Position numbers and translations under genes: made by a program | Notes under the pieces: model-generated | Told to the model about the DNA's origin: nothing | What the model saw: the letters and a program-made list of their open reading frames with translations, nothing else | Databases searched by the model: none | Shown here: positions 21,792 to 32,463 of the stretch, piece by piece | How positions within the stretch are numbered: the first letter of the stretch is position 1 | Layout of the letters: each line of letters starts with the position of its first letter | DNA from: Protonemura montana | Taxonomy: Eukaryota; Arthropoda; Insecta; Plecoptera; Nemouridae | Length of the DNA stretch: 64,000 nt | Assembly (NCBI GenBank): GCA_947568835.1 | Contig: OX387612.1 | Span: 796,001 to 860,000, forward strand | Reading direction: 5' to 3'

Positions 21792-22876
21792 TTTAAATTA
21801 ATAATTTCTGATTTCTTAACCCAAGAATTTTGAGATGATGGGTATCCGTACCACTTGACCAATACTTTCGAACTGCGTCCCTTCCCCTTCGTGGCGATGA
21901 TTTTATCGATTTTAAATTCAGTAGATTTTCGAATTTGTACTCGTTTTAACTCGATTTCGTAAAAAGTTCCATCGATAGGTGTATTACTTAAATCTTCTAT
22001 TCTATAAACAGTTAAATGACGTCTTGGAAGAACTTCCGAAATAATAAATATCTCGTCCGTCCAATTTCTTTCGAAACCTTTCTCGAACTGCTCTTTCTCT
22101 TTAGAAATTCGTACATGATCACCAACTGAGAACTTATCCTTTTTTAATTTTTTGAAGGGAACTCGATCGTTTAGCGTTCGCCATACTTGTAGCATGTTAT
22201 CAATCGTCACATGAACTGGTGCGATTTTTATTGTCTGGTGAACAGTGTTATTATATGCTTGAAGAAGATCGGGAAGAACCTCAATGTAACGATAAGATGA
22301 TGAATAGGTAAAATATCGCCACAACTTAGTTTTTAATGTTTTATTAAACCGTTCAACAACAGCTGCTTTGATATCCGGATTTGTAGCATAGTAATAATTA
22401 ATGTTCCTCGCTGTTAGAAACGCTTGAAATTTTTTATTTTTGAATTCCTTGCCCTTGTCCATATTTAAATTTGTGGGTTTACGATTGGAGGACTTAAATA
22501 TTTCCTGGAAACCTCTTATTACTTCCAAACTTGTTTTATTGTGCAAAGGTATCGCCCATGCAAATTTACTGAAAATGTCAATTACAGTCAACAAATATTT
22601 ATAATTATCATTATATTTACTAAGAGATTGAAGATCACACAAGTCTGACTGCCAAACATCATCAATATAGTTAACAATATATCTATTTCTTTCGAAACGT
22701 TTCCTCAATGGACGATGTAATGTGTACGCGTCTTGAGATTCTAGCCACTGCTGCACGAGCATCTTAGGTATTTTCTTCTCAGCTGCCTTCCATAATTGAC
22801 CTGTTGTTGAAAATCCTGCAGGGTGTGATGGGTCAAAGTATATTTTCTGCAATATTTTTCTTGATTTAGCGTTCAT
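21788..22876 (-). CDS. Polinton integrase with chromodomain
   Basis: 362 aa. Retroviral-type integrase core: first Asp in DVWQSDLCDLQ (about residue 77), second in LNMDKGKEF (about 140) and Glu in AAVVERFNKTLK (about 176), the D,D-35-E arrangement of the rve fold. The N-terminal HHCC zinc finger is not obvious. The C-terminus (about residues 310-360) reads as a chromodomain (KVLVKWYGYPSSQNSWVKK), which can guide insertion to particular chromatin. Catalyses element integration with a 6-bp staggered cut, consistent with the CATGGC duplication here. Frame intact. Confidence 0.9.
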   Translation of the reverse strand: MNAKSRKILQKIYFDPSHPAGFSTTGQLWKAAEKKIPKMLVQQWLESQDAYTLHRPLRKRFERNRYIVNYIDDVWQSDLCDLQSLSKYNDNYKYLLTVIDIFSKFAWAIPLHNKTSLEVIRGFQEIFKSSNRKPTNLNMDKGKEFKNKKFQAFLTARNINYYYATNPDIKAAVVERFNKTLKTKLWRYFTYSSSYRYIEVLPDLLQAYNNTVHQTIKIAPVHVTIDNMLQVWRTLNDRVPFKKLKKDKFSVGDHVRISKEKEQFEKGFERNWTDEIFIISEVLPRRHLTVYRIEDLSNTPIDGTFYEIELKRVQIRKSTEFKIDKIIATKGKGRSSKVLVKWYGYPSSQNSWVKKSEIINLK

Positions 22877-22884
22877 GACAGCTG

Positions 22885-23877
22885 CTAAAAGTGAAATCGT
22901 TTCCAGTTTGGAGCCAACACACGAGCACTTCTACGCTTTACATGCGTGACTTCCTGAGAAGGTGTCTGATCGTCAATTTTACGTTTCTTTCTTTTCTCTG
23001 TACTTGAAGTAGGAGAACTCACCACCTCACTATGAAATGAACGAATGAATTTTTTACGACGAATGTTTGATATATATTTCATCGGGATTTTCAGTTCTTC
23101 CAAAATAGTTAAAAATTCTTTCCAACCCGTGGGATTGGAATCTTGTCGGTTAATCAGAACATCGGATATTAAATCAATAATGTTTGAGTTATCGATAGTA
23201 TTTCTTTTAATTCGTACTAGGCCGGTCGAACTATTCCAGTCAATAAGTTTGCTGTCGTAAAGAAGAGTATAAAGTTCTTTTGCAGCAACTTGTTTCTTTT
23301 CAAGTACAGACTGTAATAGCTTGACTTGCAATAAATTGCTATCATCTTCGACTTCGGACTTTTCGTCGTCTTCACTATTCACATTTGCAGCTAAGATATC
23401 TGATGATGTATTCAACGGTTTCATTTCTTGTTGGTCATCAATAATCTCTTGCTTAAACTCTGTAGGAATTAATTTCTCTTCAAATTGTGGTTGAAATGTT
23501 TCACTGGATCTGTTGTTAATTTTTGAAGATACAGAAATAAAATGTAGATAGCGTCGCAAGGTTTCTTGATATCGTGAAAGTTTCTCATTGGCATCCATAC
23601 TTTTCATTCGAAGAATTTGCTTCATTTCATTTCTCAAAGCGATAATCATGTTCTTGATTGGATTTGTTGTCGACGCTGTATTTTTAAATTTGTTGACTTG
23701 TAAACTATTAACTGGTGTCTTACCAAGTCGATCGAGTGTTTGTTGATCAATTAAAACCATCTTCTTGCAATTATTCATCATGTCATCAATCCCGAAATTA
23801 CACCACTCAGAATTGGTCCCAACAATAAGGGAATCAGAGACCCACCTCTCTGAAGAATTTTCTTTTTTTTCTGCCAA
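22885..23877 (-). CDS. Polinton protein of unknown function, basic C-terminus
   Basis: A frame of 330 codons. The likely start is the MM pair at about 23,780 (MMNNCKKMVLIDQQTLDRL), since upstream codons overlap the preceding gene. N-terminal half helical, acidic centre (NSEDDEKSEVEDDSN), then a folded-looking region, and a basic tail with a possible nuclear localisation signal (EKRKKRKIDD). A protein with the MVL.D...LDRL opening is usual at this position in Polintons, but I know of no assigned role. A structural or DNA-binding role is possible. Confidence 0.65.
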   Translation of the reverse strand: MAEKKENSSERWVSDSLIVGTNSEWCNFGIDDMMNNCKKMVLIDQQTLDRLGKTPVNSLQVNKFKNTASTTNPIKNMIIALRNEMKQILRMKSMDANEKLSRYQETLRRYLHFISVSSKINNRSSETFQPQFEEKLIPTEFKQEIIDDQQEMKPLNTSSDILAANVNSEDDEKSEVEDDSNLLQVKLLQSVLEKKQVAAKELYTLLYDSKLIDWNSSTGLVRIKRNTIDNSNIIDLISDVLINRQDSNPTGWKEFLTILEELKIPMKYISNIRRKKFIRSFHSEVVSSPTSSTEKRKKRKIDDQTPSQEVTHVKRRSARVLAPNWKRFHF

Positions 23878-24104
23878 GTATCACCTTTCTTTATCAATTT
23901 TCTGAGCGTGTGCTTGTGTCGAGAGAGTCGGCTTTTATGACCAGGTTTCAGGGGAACATTCCCTAAAATACAGTTTTGTATGCACTCCAATATCGATTTG
24001 ATTAGATTTCTATCAGCGACTTTCAAAATGGCTTTGCGCATTTTTGGTCCGCTTTTGTTTAAAACCTTAAGGAGGTCCATTTCTTTGATAACTGAAGCAC
24101 TCAT
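23778..24104 (-). CDS. Polinton small basic protein (PX-like)
   Basis: 108 aa. LLKVLNKSGPKMRKAILK, then GNVPLKPGHKSRLSRHKH, then a lysine cluster and a C-terminal hydrophobic stretch (GGSLIPLLLGPILSGVI). This arrangement is a recurrent small Polinton gene and recalls adenovirus core peptide X/mu, whose basic segment binds DNA. Located between the ATPase and the unknown basic protein. Frame intact. Confidence 0.7.
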   Translation of the reverse strand: MSASVIKEMDLLKVLNKSGPKMRKAILKVADRNLIKSILECIQNCILGNVPLKPGHKSRLSRHKHTLRKLIKKGDTWQKKKKILQRGGSLIPLLLGPILSGVISGLMT

Positions 24105-24143
24105 GATGAGAGAATGATAAAAGAGAGTCGCATCATCAGTTAT

Positions 24144-24776
24144 TTATAATAATTTAGGAATATAAACAAAATGGTTTACATCGTCTGGAAAAATTGATGT
24201 TCGAATGCGTAGATTTTCATCAGTTGTCTGGTGACAGTCAACAAGTAGGTATCCGTATGGTAATTTAGTGGCATCTTCATAGGCTTCTTCCAAAAATTTT
24301 ACATTTCGCGGACTTATTTGCTTAGCTAAAAATGAAAACTGTTTCCGATCTCGTGGGTTGCGGAAGCAGACGATATAATGAGAATTCAGAGATACGTCTC
24401 GCATTCCTTTACCTTTATGGAATAAATTTTGTGTAATGAAAAAAACTGAAATATTTTTGTGATGTGAATATTTCGTGAACAAGTCGATTACTCTGTTGTC
24501 CATTTCTGACATCATATCATCTATAATTATTAGTTTTCCACCACTTTCTGCACTAAAATCATCGATATTCGGTATACCTTTGTGAAATGTAACGCGAGAA
24601 TCAGTAATGGAATCGTGAAAATCTTGCATTTCTGAGTAGCACCAAATGATTTGATTGATGTGTGTATCAGTCATTTCATCTAGATTCGATATAAATCGTC
24701 TAAAAAATGTAGTTTTACCACAACCTGTACTTCCAGCTAAAAGACTAGTGAATGGTACCTTCCACCTCACTTCCAT
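24144..24776 (-). CDS. Polinton genome-packaging ATPase
   Basis: 210 aa. Walker A GSTGCGKTT (about residues 15-23) and Walker B KLIIIDDMM (about 80-88), followed by a FITQN sensor motif. These place it in the FtsK/HerA-type A32-like packaging ATPases of Polintons and related dsDNA viruses. Length is normal for the family and the frame is intact. 190 bp of non-coding DNA separate it from the end of polB. Confidence 0.9.
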   Translation of the reverse strand: MEVRWKVPFTSLLAGSTGCGKTTFFRRFISNLDEMTDTHINQIIWCYSEMQDFHDSITDSRVTFHKGIPNIDDFSAESGGKLIIIDDMMSEMDNRVIDLFTKYSHHKNISVFFITQNLFHKGKGMRDVSLNSHYIVCFRNPRDRKQFSFLAKQISPRNVKFLEEAYEDATKLPYGYLLVDCHQTTDENLRIRTSIFPDDVNHFVYIPKLL

Positions 24777-24969
24777 ATTGAAGACTGGTGGTAACTAGAA
24801 GATACTACACCATTTATTTGGATCCTGAGTAAACATTCATGAATTATAATAAGTTGTAGTATGGCAGTAAAGGATGAGGAGGTGTGATAGGAATTCAAAA
24901 TTAATCAGTTATTTATGTACATGTTTATTTATTTTTTATTACACAGCCAACACCTGGTTAATTTATTAA

Positions 24970-26330
24970 CTAATTGCAATCATCTGAATCGCGATCCAGT
25001 TCATCAATATCAATAATATTACAATGGCCATGGGCAAGTGTATGATATCCATCGTCTAATACATATCTTTTATCGTCGAATGGTGATAGTGTGATCTTTC
25101 GTTGAGTTATTGTATATAAGTTATGATTAAAACTTCGAATGCTAGACATAGATGCACTTTGAATCACTTTTTGAAAAATCGATTTCTTGTAATCATCGTG
25201 TTTAATTACTTTTTCTAAAACATATCTCAAAACTCCTTTTCCTACTTTCTTACATTTTCCATTAGCTTCTAAAATGGAATACATCTTAGCCCTCAATCCT
25301 ACAAATTCTTTTATGACAGCACCAGCGGTTTCATCTGTCATTTTACCTGGAACTTTCATATTGACATTGCTGTACAGATGATGTGTGCTTGGGTAATTTG
25401 AAGTGTCGAATAGATTCATATGAGCTTTCATATCGCAATATATATCTTCGGTTTTTATATGATATGTCAGGCTATCGGTGTCGGTGAAAAGTAAGGTGGC
25501 ATTATTTCCATACTTATTCTTTACAAAGTTGTAATGGAAATCATAAACAAATCCCTTGCTTAGCTCTAATATTGCGAACCCTGCGTAAATTGGTCGATTG
25601 AGAATGAGACATTTCTTTTTGGATTGCACGGCTACAAGATCATTTGAAAAAATTGTGAAACTCTCAAACGAAGGAGCCGCTACAACTTTTAATAGCCTCT
25701 TTTCTACGTTCACTAATTCAATGTTAACTCTGTTACGAAGGTTTTCCATAGTCTTACCAAAAACAGCATTGTTCATTAGCTTGAAGAAATCTTTTTCAAA
25801 AGAGTTGGTCGCCTGTTTACGCTGCAATGTGTTAAATTCTATATATTCTTTTAACCAAGAGCTTTGCTTAAATTTAAGAACTCGATGAATTTTAAGAAGT
25901 TTTAATCCCAAGTCAAGATATTGTTGCAAATTTCTATAATGAATTATGTAGTTGGTTTTATCGTTTAGGTTTGGTACTAGTTTTCTGACATTTTTTGCAG
26001 GTTTAAAGTTCAAGTCTTCCAACAGTTTCTTACTGTAAGGAGAAATCATCTCTTCAGTAACGTTTATATTCTCCGGAGCCACAGGATAATCATTGTGCAA
26101 TTCATGCAGATTATGTGAATATTCCAAATCGACCTCTAAAATGTATCCAAATTCAGAGTCTTGTGAAATATTATGAATATTAAACTGACTTATTTCATCC
26201 TCATTCATCCATTCAAAATGACTGATAGGTAATTTTTGAGACATCGCTTGCCCGTATAGATTGTTCACATCCCAATAAATAATATACGACGATTCAGCGT
26301 TCTTATCGAAGTCATCTACGTACTTGTTAT
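24970..26330 (-). CDS. Polinton DNA polymerase B, C-terminal (polymerase) part
   Basis: Downstream half of the protein-primed family B polymerase. Motif A DVNNLYGQAMSQ, motif B LMNNAVFGKTMENL and motif C LFTDTDSLTY are all present, so the catalytic residues survive. The frame runs from the shift at about 26,330 to a stop at 24970. It is one base out of phase with the upstream part (26316-28686). Without frameshifting, translation would end before motif A. No slippery heptamer was recognised, so mutation is the simpler explanation. Confidence 0.9.
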
Positions 26331-28970
26331 AATTGCTGATGCGTAACGGGTTGAGATCATTGAAACTCCGCCTCGTATTCCCTGCTCCATGAATAAGTAC
26401 ATATCAGGATCCGTAAGTAATTCGAGGTGGCAGCCGCTCATCTTAAGAAATGATTGCCAGCTGTAACCTGGCAATGTATACGTCTGTAAGGGATCAAGTT
26501 TATAATGTTTCATAGATATTTCTCGGAAGCTTTCAAAAATATCTGCTAGCAATAACACATCTGTTTTGACATATAAATCCTGATACTCGCCTAAATTTTG
26601 GATTTTAAATAGACTCCAAACCTTTTTAGCATGTTCATAATCTTCGTCACTAATATGTTCATCGCGAATCGTGTTATAAAAAGCTGCTTTAGAAGGTAGT
26701 TTTGTCTCGTCAAATTTTGTTTGTGAATCCATGTAGTCATATGGAAAAACGCCCTTACGGAGAAGATGTGTAAATTCTTCCTTGTTTTCAAAGTTCTGTT
26801 TGGTAATTTTAAATTTATCCTCTCCATAGCTTAACAAATTTTTAGTGAGTGTTTCAAGAGATGTATTCAAAAATTGAAGAGAGTCGAGAAAACGCAAAGA
26901 ATTAATCTGGAATGCAACATATTTTTCAGTGTTGTTTGGGATACACGTGATTTTACAAAATTTGAATTTTCCAAGTTCCTGCATAATAATATGACTATCA
27001 TAATTTTTTAAATTGTGAAACAAGACTGAAATATGTTTAGCCTGTTTGAAGTTGAGATTACACGAGGAATGAGCTGCTCCTCTGTAAAGTCCAGACATGT
27101 GACAATGATCGCGTACCCTAAATTCATCGAGATCCTTCGAGCAAATAAAACATTCTTTTGAATTCAGAAAGCTCTGCTCATCTTCCGGAGTAATTATTAT
27201 CGGATTATTTTCATTCATTAGCTTTTGCAACTCTTCTTCCTCTTTTAAAATGCTTTTAAGGAAGTGAGTGATTGCATCTGATCCTCTATACACAACTAAA
27301 GGTTTGTGCATTTCACCCTTTGCATTTATCACAACATATGAATATCCTGAACACATATGTTGAGTTGTTTTTAAAGTGTGCGAGAAATCATCATTCGGAG
27401 AGCATCCACTTATTTTCAGGTTTAAACTTTCAAAATCTGCGTAAATTGTGAAAGGTACTTTCAACATGAAATGATAATTTTTGAATCGCATTATATTATC
27501 AGATGGCATTTTTATTTTCTGTGGTTCGTTTTTATTGCAAAACTTCGAATGATCATCAAGGAGCGATTGTCTTGAAAATCTATGTAAGCAAAAATGACAG
27601 TAAAATGATCGGTGTTCGTGATGAGTTACTGAACCTAGCAAGCGACTTAAACTGCTTATCAAGCAAAAGTGATTCGTCGTTTCGTTTGATAAATACAATA
27701 AATTTATATGAGTATCGCAGGAAAATTTTGTGATTCGGAGCGGAAAAACTTCACATTCATATCCAAACACGTTTACAGATATATTGTTCTGTTTCTCAAA
27801 ACGAGATAATTTTGAAATTTGGACGGGGTATTCAATACCTGACATATTCAAGTGTGACTCGTATTGCTTGTATGCATGTATACGATTTCGATTGTGACAG
27901 GGTTCATATAAATGTGCTAACACAGACCAAAGGAAGCATTTTTGGTCGTTGTTTTGAACATTTAAAATCGCCTTTTTTTTTACTAATTTTTTTGGTAAGG
28001 GAATGTAACTACTTGCAGCTAAGGGAACATATTTGGCGATGTTAAGTTCAAATCTTAGAATTCTTTCAAAATTCCAATTACTACCTTCCCTCTGAAAATT
28101 TGATTTTGCCTTTGCAATCGACTCAAAAGCTTGATTAAATTGTTTATTAAACTCAAAATGTTGTAATAGTGTGAAGTTGCAACTTCTGAAGCATGGTGTT
28201 GACTCGCTTTGCTTGTCTGCCACAATTTTGGTGAAGAGTGGATAAATTGTCAGGTACCATTTAACACCGCGGGATTTCGAAATATTCTTCATTAATTGAA
28301 TTTCAATATCATTTTTGTTATCAGCCAAATATGTTAAAACATCAATACGATCATCTGGAATTTTGAACGTGTAAGTTTTAACGCTCCTGTTTAGCGCAGA
28401 TTTTGAAAGTTTTCCCCTACCGATTTGATTTAAGCTTTGTAGAGAATGTTGTTGATTTGAAGATGGTATTTCTGTCGAAGTCGACGGGTTTTGACGATTA
28501 CCAACGTTATCATGACTGGCATGATGAGTCAGCATCTTCTTTTCATTCAAGAAAAATTTTGAACACACGCTACACTGAAAGTGTTTCAAACTGCGATGTT
28601 TTTTTAAATTGTCTTTTCTAGAAAATGTTGATCCGCAGAGATCGCAAGGTCCGAAGAATGGTCTAACTGTTGGGACTTCAGTAGGACTGTAAATAAAAAT
28701 AAAAATAAATAAGTTGAAGGTATTAATCGAATGTTTTGTAAAATGAATCTACAAAGAATGCGTACCTGTCATCTGATGCTGCTGGTGAATTTGTCACCAT
28801 TGCTAAAATAGCATCACATGCATTCTCTAGATCCCTGCAAGAATGAACACAGAGATTGTGTAAACATCTTTTAGACAATTATACAAATCCAATTTAAATG
28901 AAAATTAATATTCGAATTTATTAAATAGGTATACTCACATTAAATTTTGTATTTCATTTTTTGATTCCAT
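26316..28970 (-). CDS. Polinton DNA polymerase B, N-terminal part, three exons
   Basis: Exon 1 28939-28970 (starts MESKNEIQNL), exon 2 28766-28834 and exon 3 from 28686 join with matching phases at GT/AG sites. The large exon opens with two C2H2-like fingers (CDLCGSTFSRKD...H and CSVCSKFF...H), common in Polinton polB. It continues to the 3'-5' exonuclease motifs (FTIYADFESL; HNLKNYDSHII) and the terminal protein-type insertion region. The frame terminates at 26316, shortly after GIRGGVSMIS, where the polymerase half continues in another frame. Confidence 0.85.
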
Positions 28971-29206
28971 TCTTGCTGATAATGATGATGATGGTGATGA
29001 TAAGAAGTTATTTTAAGTAATTTCTATATATTTTTATTATTCTAATCAGTTCGTTTTTTTTTTTTTAATTTTAGGAAAATAAGATTTTATGCTGAGGTAG
29101 CAATATCAAAATATTTCGAGTAGTATAATTGCTGCAGTCAATGTGCGAGGCGTAACGTTAAAAAATCAAGCTTATATCAGCTGGATCTGATTACACTGTA
29201 CAATGT

Positions 29207-30039
29207 CTCTGATAACTTTGAATCGAATGATGATGTCGGTGAGAACAGAACGTCGAACAGTTCATTGTCCTAACATTTTGCTGATTTGCAATTATTGACC
29301 ACTAAAATATTATCTAAAGTGCGTTCATTGAAATGTATAACCATCTAAACTCTGGGCAGTAATCGTGTATAATTACACAGGCATATAATGGAAACAGATG
29401 ACGTTTCTTAAGAATAAACCTACTATAGAAGTACTTGTTATTTGGTACAGTGAAATCTGATTTTGTCAAATTAGCGATTGATCGATGAATCTACCAAGCA
29501 ATACGAGGGCCACGCTGGGAAAATCTGGGAAAATGTTACATCGGCATTGCAATAATATTTTTGTAGGAAGCTATAGCACAGTTAATTTAAGGTAGTACAC
29601 CAGAAATGCATATATGCAGTTGAGTGTCAGATGTATGATTATTTATGTTGAATGAACAGACTGTAGGTTACTGTAATTTGGTACAGTGACATCTGATCGT
29701 GAGAAATTAGATTAGGTTGCTGCATTTATATTTCTTAAACATCTAAAGTACATTTATTTTAAGAAATCACGTAAGAAGTGCACCTTAACATGCACGTATA
29801 CATGCATGATTATATGCAGGAGGTCATCTCAAAATGAATCGACTATAGTTATCTTCAAATGTTATATCACCTTAGCTAACAGTAAAAATGCGCACGCGCA
29901 CATCTCAAATTTCTGCTGAATCTGCATTTTATTTCGTACCGTCCAAGACGCTAGGAATTTTCCGGGCGTCAGCAGTTTTCCCACAGAGGTCAATGACTTC
30001 CTTCTCCTTCTGATCTAGAACCGGCAATTATACCCTACT
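29207..30039 (-). repeat. Polinton right inverted repeat
   Basis: About 833 bp, reverse complement of 15553-16395. Between the polB start (28970) and this repeat lie about 230 bp of presumed polB promoter region, with a GAT/ATG microsatellite (28,978-29,000) and a T-run. Confidence 0.9.
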
Positions 30040-30704
30040 CATGGCGTCATTGTTTTCCACCCCTATTTAGGGGCGGCGTTGCTGAAATACGCCATTATTG
30101 GCGAAGATAAGGGAGGTATCGAAAAAGTTTCAGCGGCAATGTTGTAGCTTATAAAATTACAAATCGAACAGTATCAATAACATTGCAAATATATTCAGGG
30201 GTGACCAAGATATTGCAGTTTAAAGATGACGTATTTTTTTGCATTTGCTTTTTCTGGGCTATCTCTTGGGTTTTGACTATAATATTTTTAGTTCTATCGA
30301 CGAGGAAAGCTTATTCAGTGTAAATAATAAGTAAAAGTACATAGTTACGGCAGATTCCATTTTAGTTGCGTATAAAACATCCCAATAGAAACTCTAATAA
30401 AGGTGTATCGAACTAAACTATATGATAAACTATATAATTGTGTTACAAAATCTATGGTTTTTATTTCCACTTTTGTGAGAAAAATCTCATGCAAATTGAA
30501 TAGGAAGTGCTTTTATGTAGTCTCTTAGTTACAATGGTATGTGTAGATATATTTAAACAATTTTTTAGGGATGATTGGCATGTATCGCCTTTAAACGTAA
30601 AACTATTCATACACAGAGCTGGAGTTAATATAAGCTGCAGGTTGCCAGCACATCTCTTGTACTTTCGATATTGGTCTAACTTTACATTTCGGTTCATCTC
30701 AGGG

Positions 30705-31350
30705 TCATTTTGGTCCTCTTTTAGTAAAATGTCGTTGTTGCACGTTGCACTGGCTGCACATATGGGAGCAGCGTAATCCAGCTCGCACACAGCTGCACTT
30801 TCCACTGCACGATGTCTTGCAATTGTAGCTCACTACATTAAATAACTTATCGGGAGATGGCAGCTGCAGGGTTGGTACTGGATGAAGTTCTTCATTCTCC
30901 AGTTTCCATCCCCAGAGGGTGGCTGGAAGGTCATTCCCTCGCCACTGCTGCAGTGGGTGGTAGACACGGAAGGAATGTTGTCGCGCTGCAGCTGTTGTTG
31001 GCGGAAGGGTGGCCAAGTCGAAGTTGGAACTTAAAGCTTGCTTAGCCACCGTTCTCTTGTAGGATATTAACCTCAGCGCATCGAGGGATGTGGAGGTGGT
31101 GTCACCATTGAGAGCTATCGGGAACTCCTCCCCTACAGCAGCGATCATTTCTGCGTCAGCATCAGGAGAGTAAAGACTTTTAAGGTTTGGCGCCGGCTTT
31201 TCTTCAGTGAAAAGATCTTGAGCGTCTTTTTCTTGCCCCGAAGGAACAATGCGGAGGTGGTGTCACATTCTGAGACGGCATGCAAGAACAGAATACACGG
31301 CGTCCAGCATTTGATTCTTAGATGACAGTGTTGATGATCAACATGTCAGG
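30705..31350 (-). pseudogene. Decayed transposon ORF: PIN/FEN-like plus Cys-rich tail
   Basis: Two frames on the minus strand. The upstream piece (about 31,200-31,290) has LHAVSECDTTSALF, matching the HAxSGCDTTSA block of a common invertebrate transposon-associated protein family thought to carry a FEN/XPG-like nuclease domain. After a frameshift, 31148-30705 gives LPPTTAAARQHSFRVYHPLQQW and WGWKLENEELHPV, then the Cys cluster CKTSCSGKCSCVRAGLRCSH. This is the usual C-terminus of that family. Family identity is from memory. It sits in the loop of the foldback element and is probably its own degraded gene. Confidence 0.65.
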
Positions 31351-31651
31351 ATCTGCAGCAGCCGCCAGCAGCAGTGCAGCAGTGCACCAAGATGCAATTG
31401 GTGCCGATGTGCTCGCGGTCGGCAGGGCTGGAGCAGGGCGACGCTGGGCACGTGCAGAGTGGCAGGCAAAGCAGATGGGCCCCAGACGGGGCCAGAGCGG
31501 GCGCTACATGGGCTAGCCCACTGGGGCCCAGGACTGGCCAATGTGACTCTTTTAGACGGTGCCAGAGCGGGCACTCAGCTCGAGCCCAGTAAGGGCCCGT
31601 CCGTCTGGCCCAGGTATGGCCCAAGCGGGCGGCTGGTTTTGTGTTTGCTGG
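31351..31651. other. GC-rich low-complexity loop segment
   Basis: CAG/GCC-rich DNA with repeated GGGCCCAG- and GCCAGAGCGGGC-like words in the centre of the foldback element. Open frames occur on both strands here only because stops are rare in GC-rich DNA. Confidence 0.6.
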
Positions 31652-32463
31652 GCCAGTGCAACGTGCAACAACGACATTTTACTAAAAGAGGACCAAAATG
31701 ACCCTGAGATGAACCGAAATGTAAAGTTAGACCAATATCGAAAGTACAAGAGATGTGCTGGCAACCTGCAGCTTATATTAACTCCAGCTCTGTGTATGAA
31801 TAGTTTTACGTTTAAAGGCGATACATGCCAATCATCCCTAAAAAATTGTTTAAATATATCTACACATACCATTGTAACTAAGAGACTACATAAAAGCACT
31901 TCCTATTCAATTTGCATGAGATTTTTCTCACAAAAGTGGAAATAAAAACCATAGATTTTGTAACACAATTATATAGTTTATCATATAGTTTAGTTCGATA
32001 CACCTTTATTAGAGTTTCTATTGGGATGTTTTATACGCTACTAAAATGGAATCTGCCGTAACTATGTACTTTTACTTATTATTTACACTGAATAAGCTTT
32101 CCTCGTCGATAGAAATAAAAATATTATAGTCAAAACCCAAGAGATAGCCCAGAAAAAGCAAATGCAAAAAAATACGTCATCTTTAAACTGCAATATCTTG
32201 GTCACCCCTGAATATATTTGCAATGTTATTGATACTGTTCGATTTGTAATTTTATAAGCTACAACATTGCCGCTGAAACTTTTTCGATACCTCCCTTATC
32301 TTCGCCAATAATGGCGTATTTCAGCAACGCCGCCCCTAAATAGGGGTGGAAAACAATGACGCCATGGTTAGATTTTTATCAACTTTCTGGCCAAAGTTCG
32401 GGGAGGTGTAAGGAACATATCCTGCAAAATTCAGCTTGACACTATTCATGTCTACCTCAAACC

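Larger units (their letters stand above)
15553..30039. mobile_element. Polinton/Maverick element, 14.5 kb
   Basis: Ends read AGTAGGGTATAATTGCC and its reverse complement finishing in ACT. They are flanked by the exact 6-bp duplication CATGGC (15547-15552 and 30040-30045). A 6-bp target duplication and AG...CT ends are hallmarks of Polintons. Inverted repeats are about 840 bp. Gene content is that of a Polinton: adenovirus-type protease, double- and single-jelly-roll capsid proteins, retroviral-type integrase, packaging ATPase, protein-primed polB and small genes. Nearly all lie on the minus strand. Two lesions (a LINE insertion in the capsid gene and a polB frameshift) mean this copy is unlikely to be autonomous. 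Confidence 0.95.
15431..32463. mobile_element. Long-armed foldback element hosting the Polinton
   Basis: After removal of the Polinton, the left arm (15431-15552 plus 30046-30752) and right arm (31652-32463) are close reverse complements of about 0.8 kb. The outer ends read TAGCCCAGG and, from the right, TAGTCCAGG, abutting the 73-bp satellite with a likely TAA/ATAA duplication. The 0.9-kb centre carries a decayed ORF. The right arm still holds the uninterrupted site GACGCCATGGTTAG into which the Polinton inserted in the left arm. Superfamily is not determined. Confidence 0.8.

Noticed and set aside
30461..30805. 114- and 128-codon frames in the foldback arms (also at 31559-31945 and on the opposite strands)
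   Set aside because: The same non-coding arm read twice because of the inverted repeat; no known motif, and frames extend into unrelated loop sequence.
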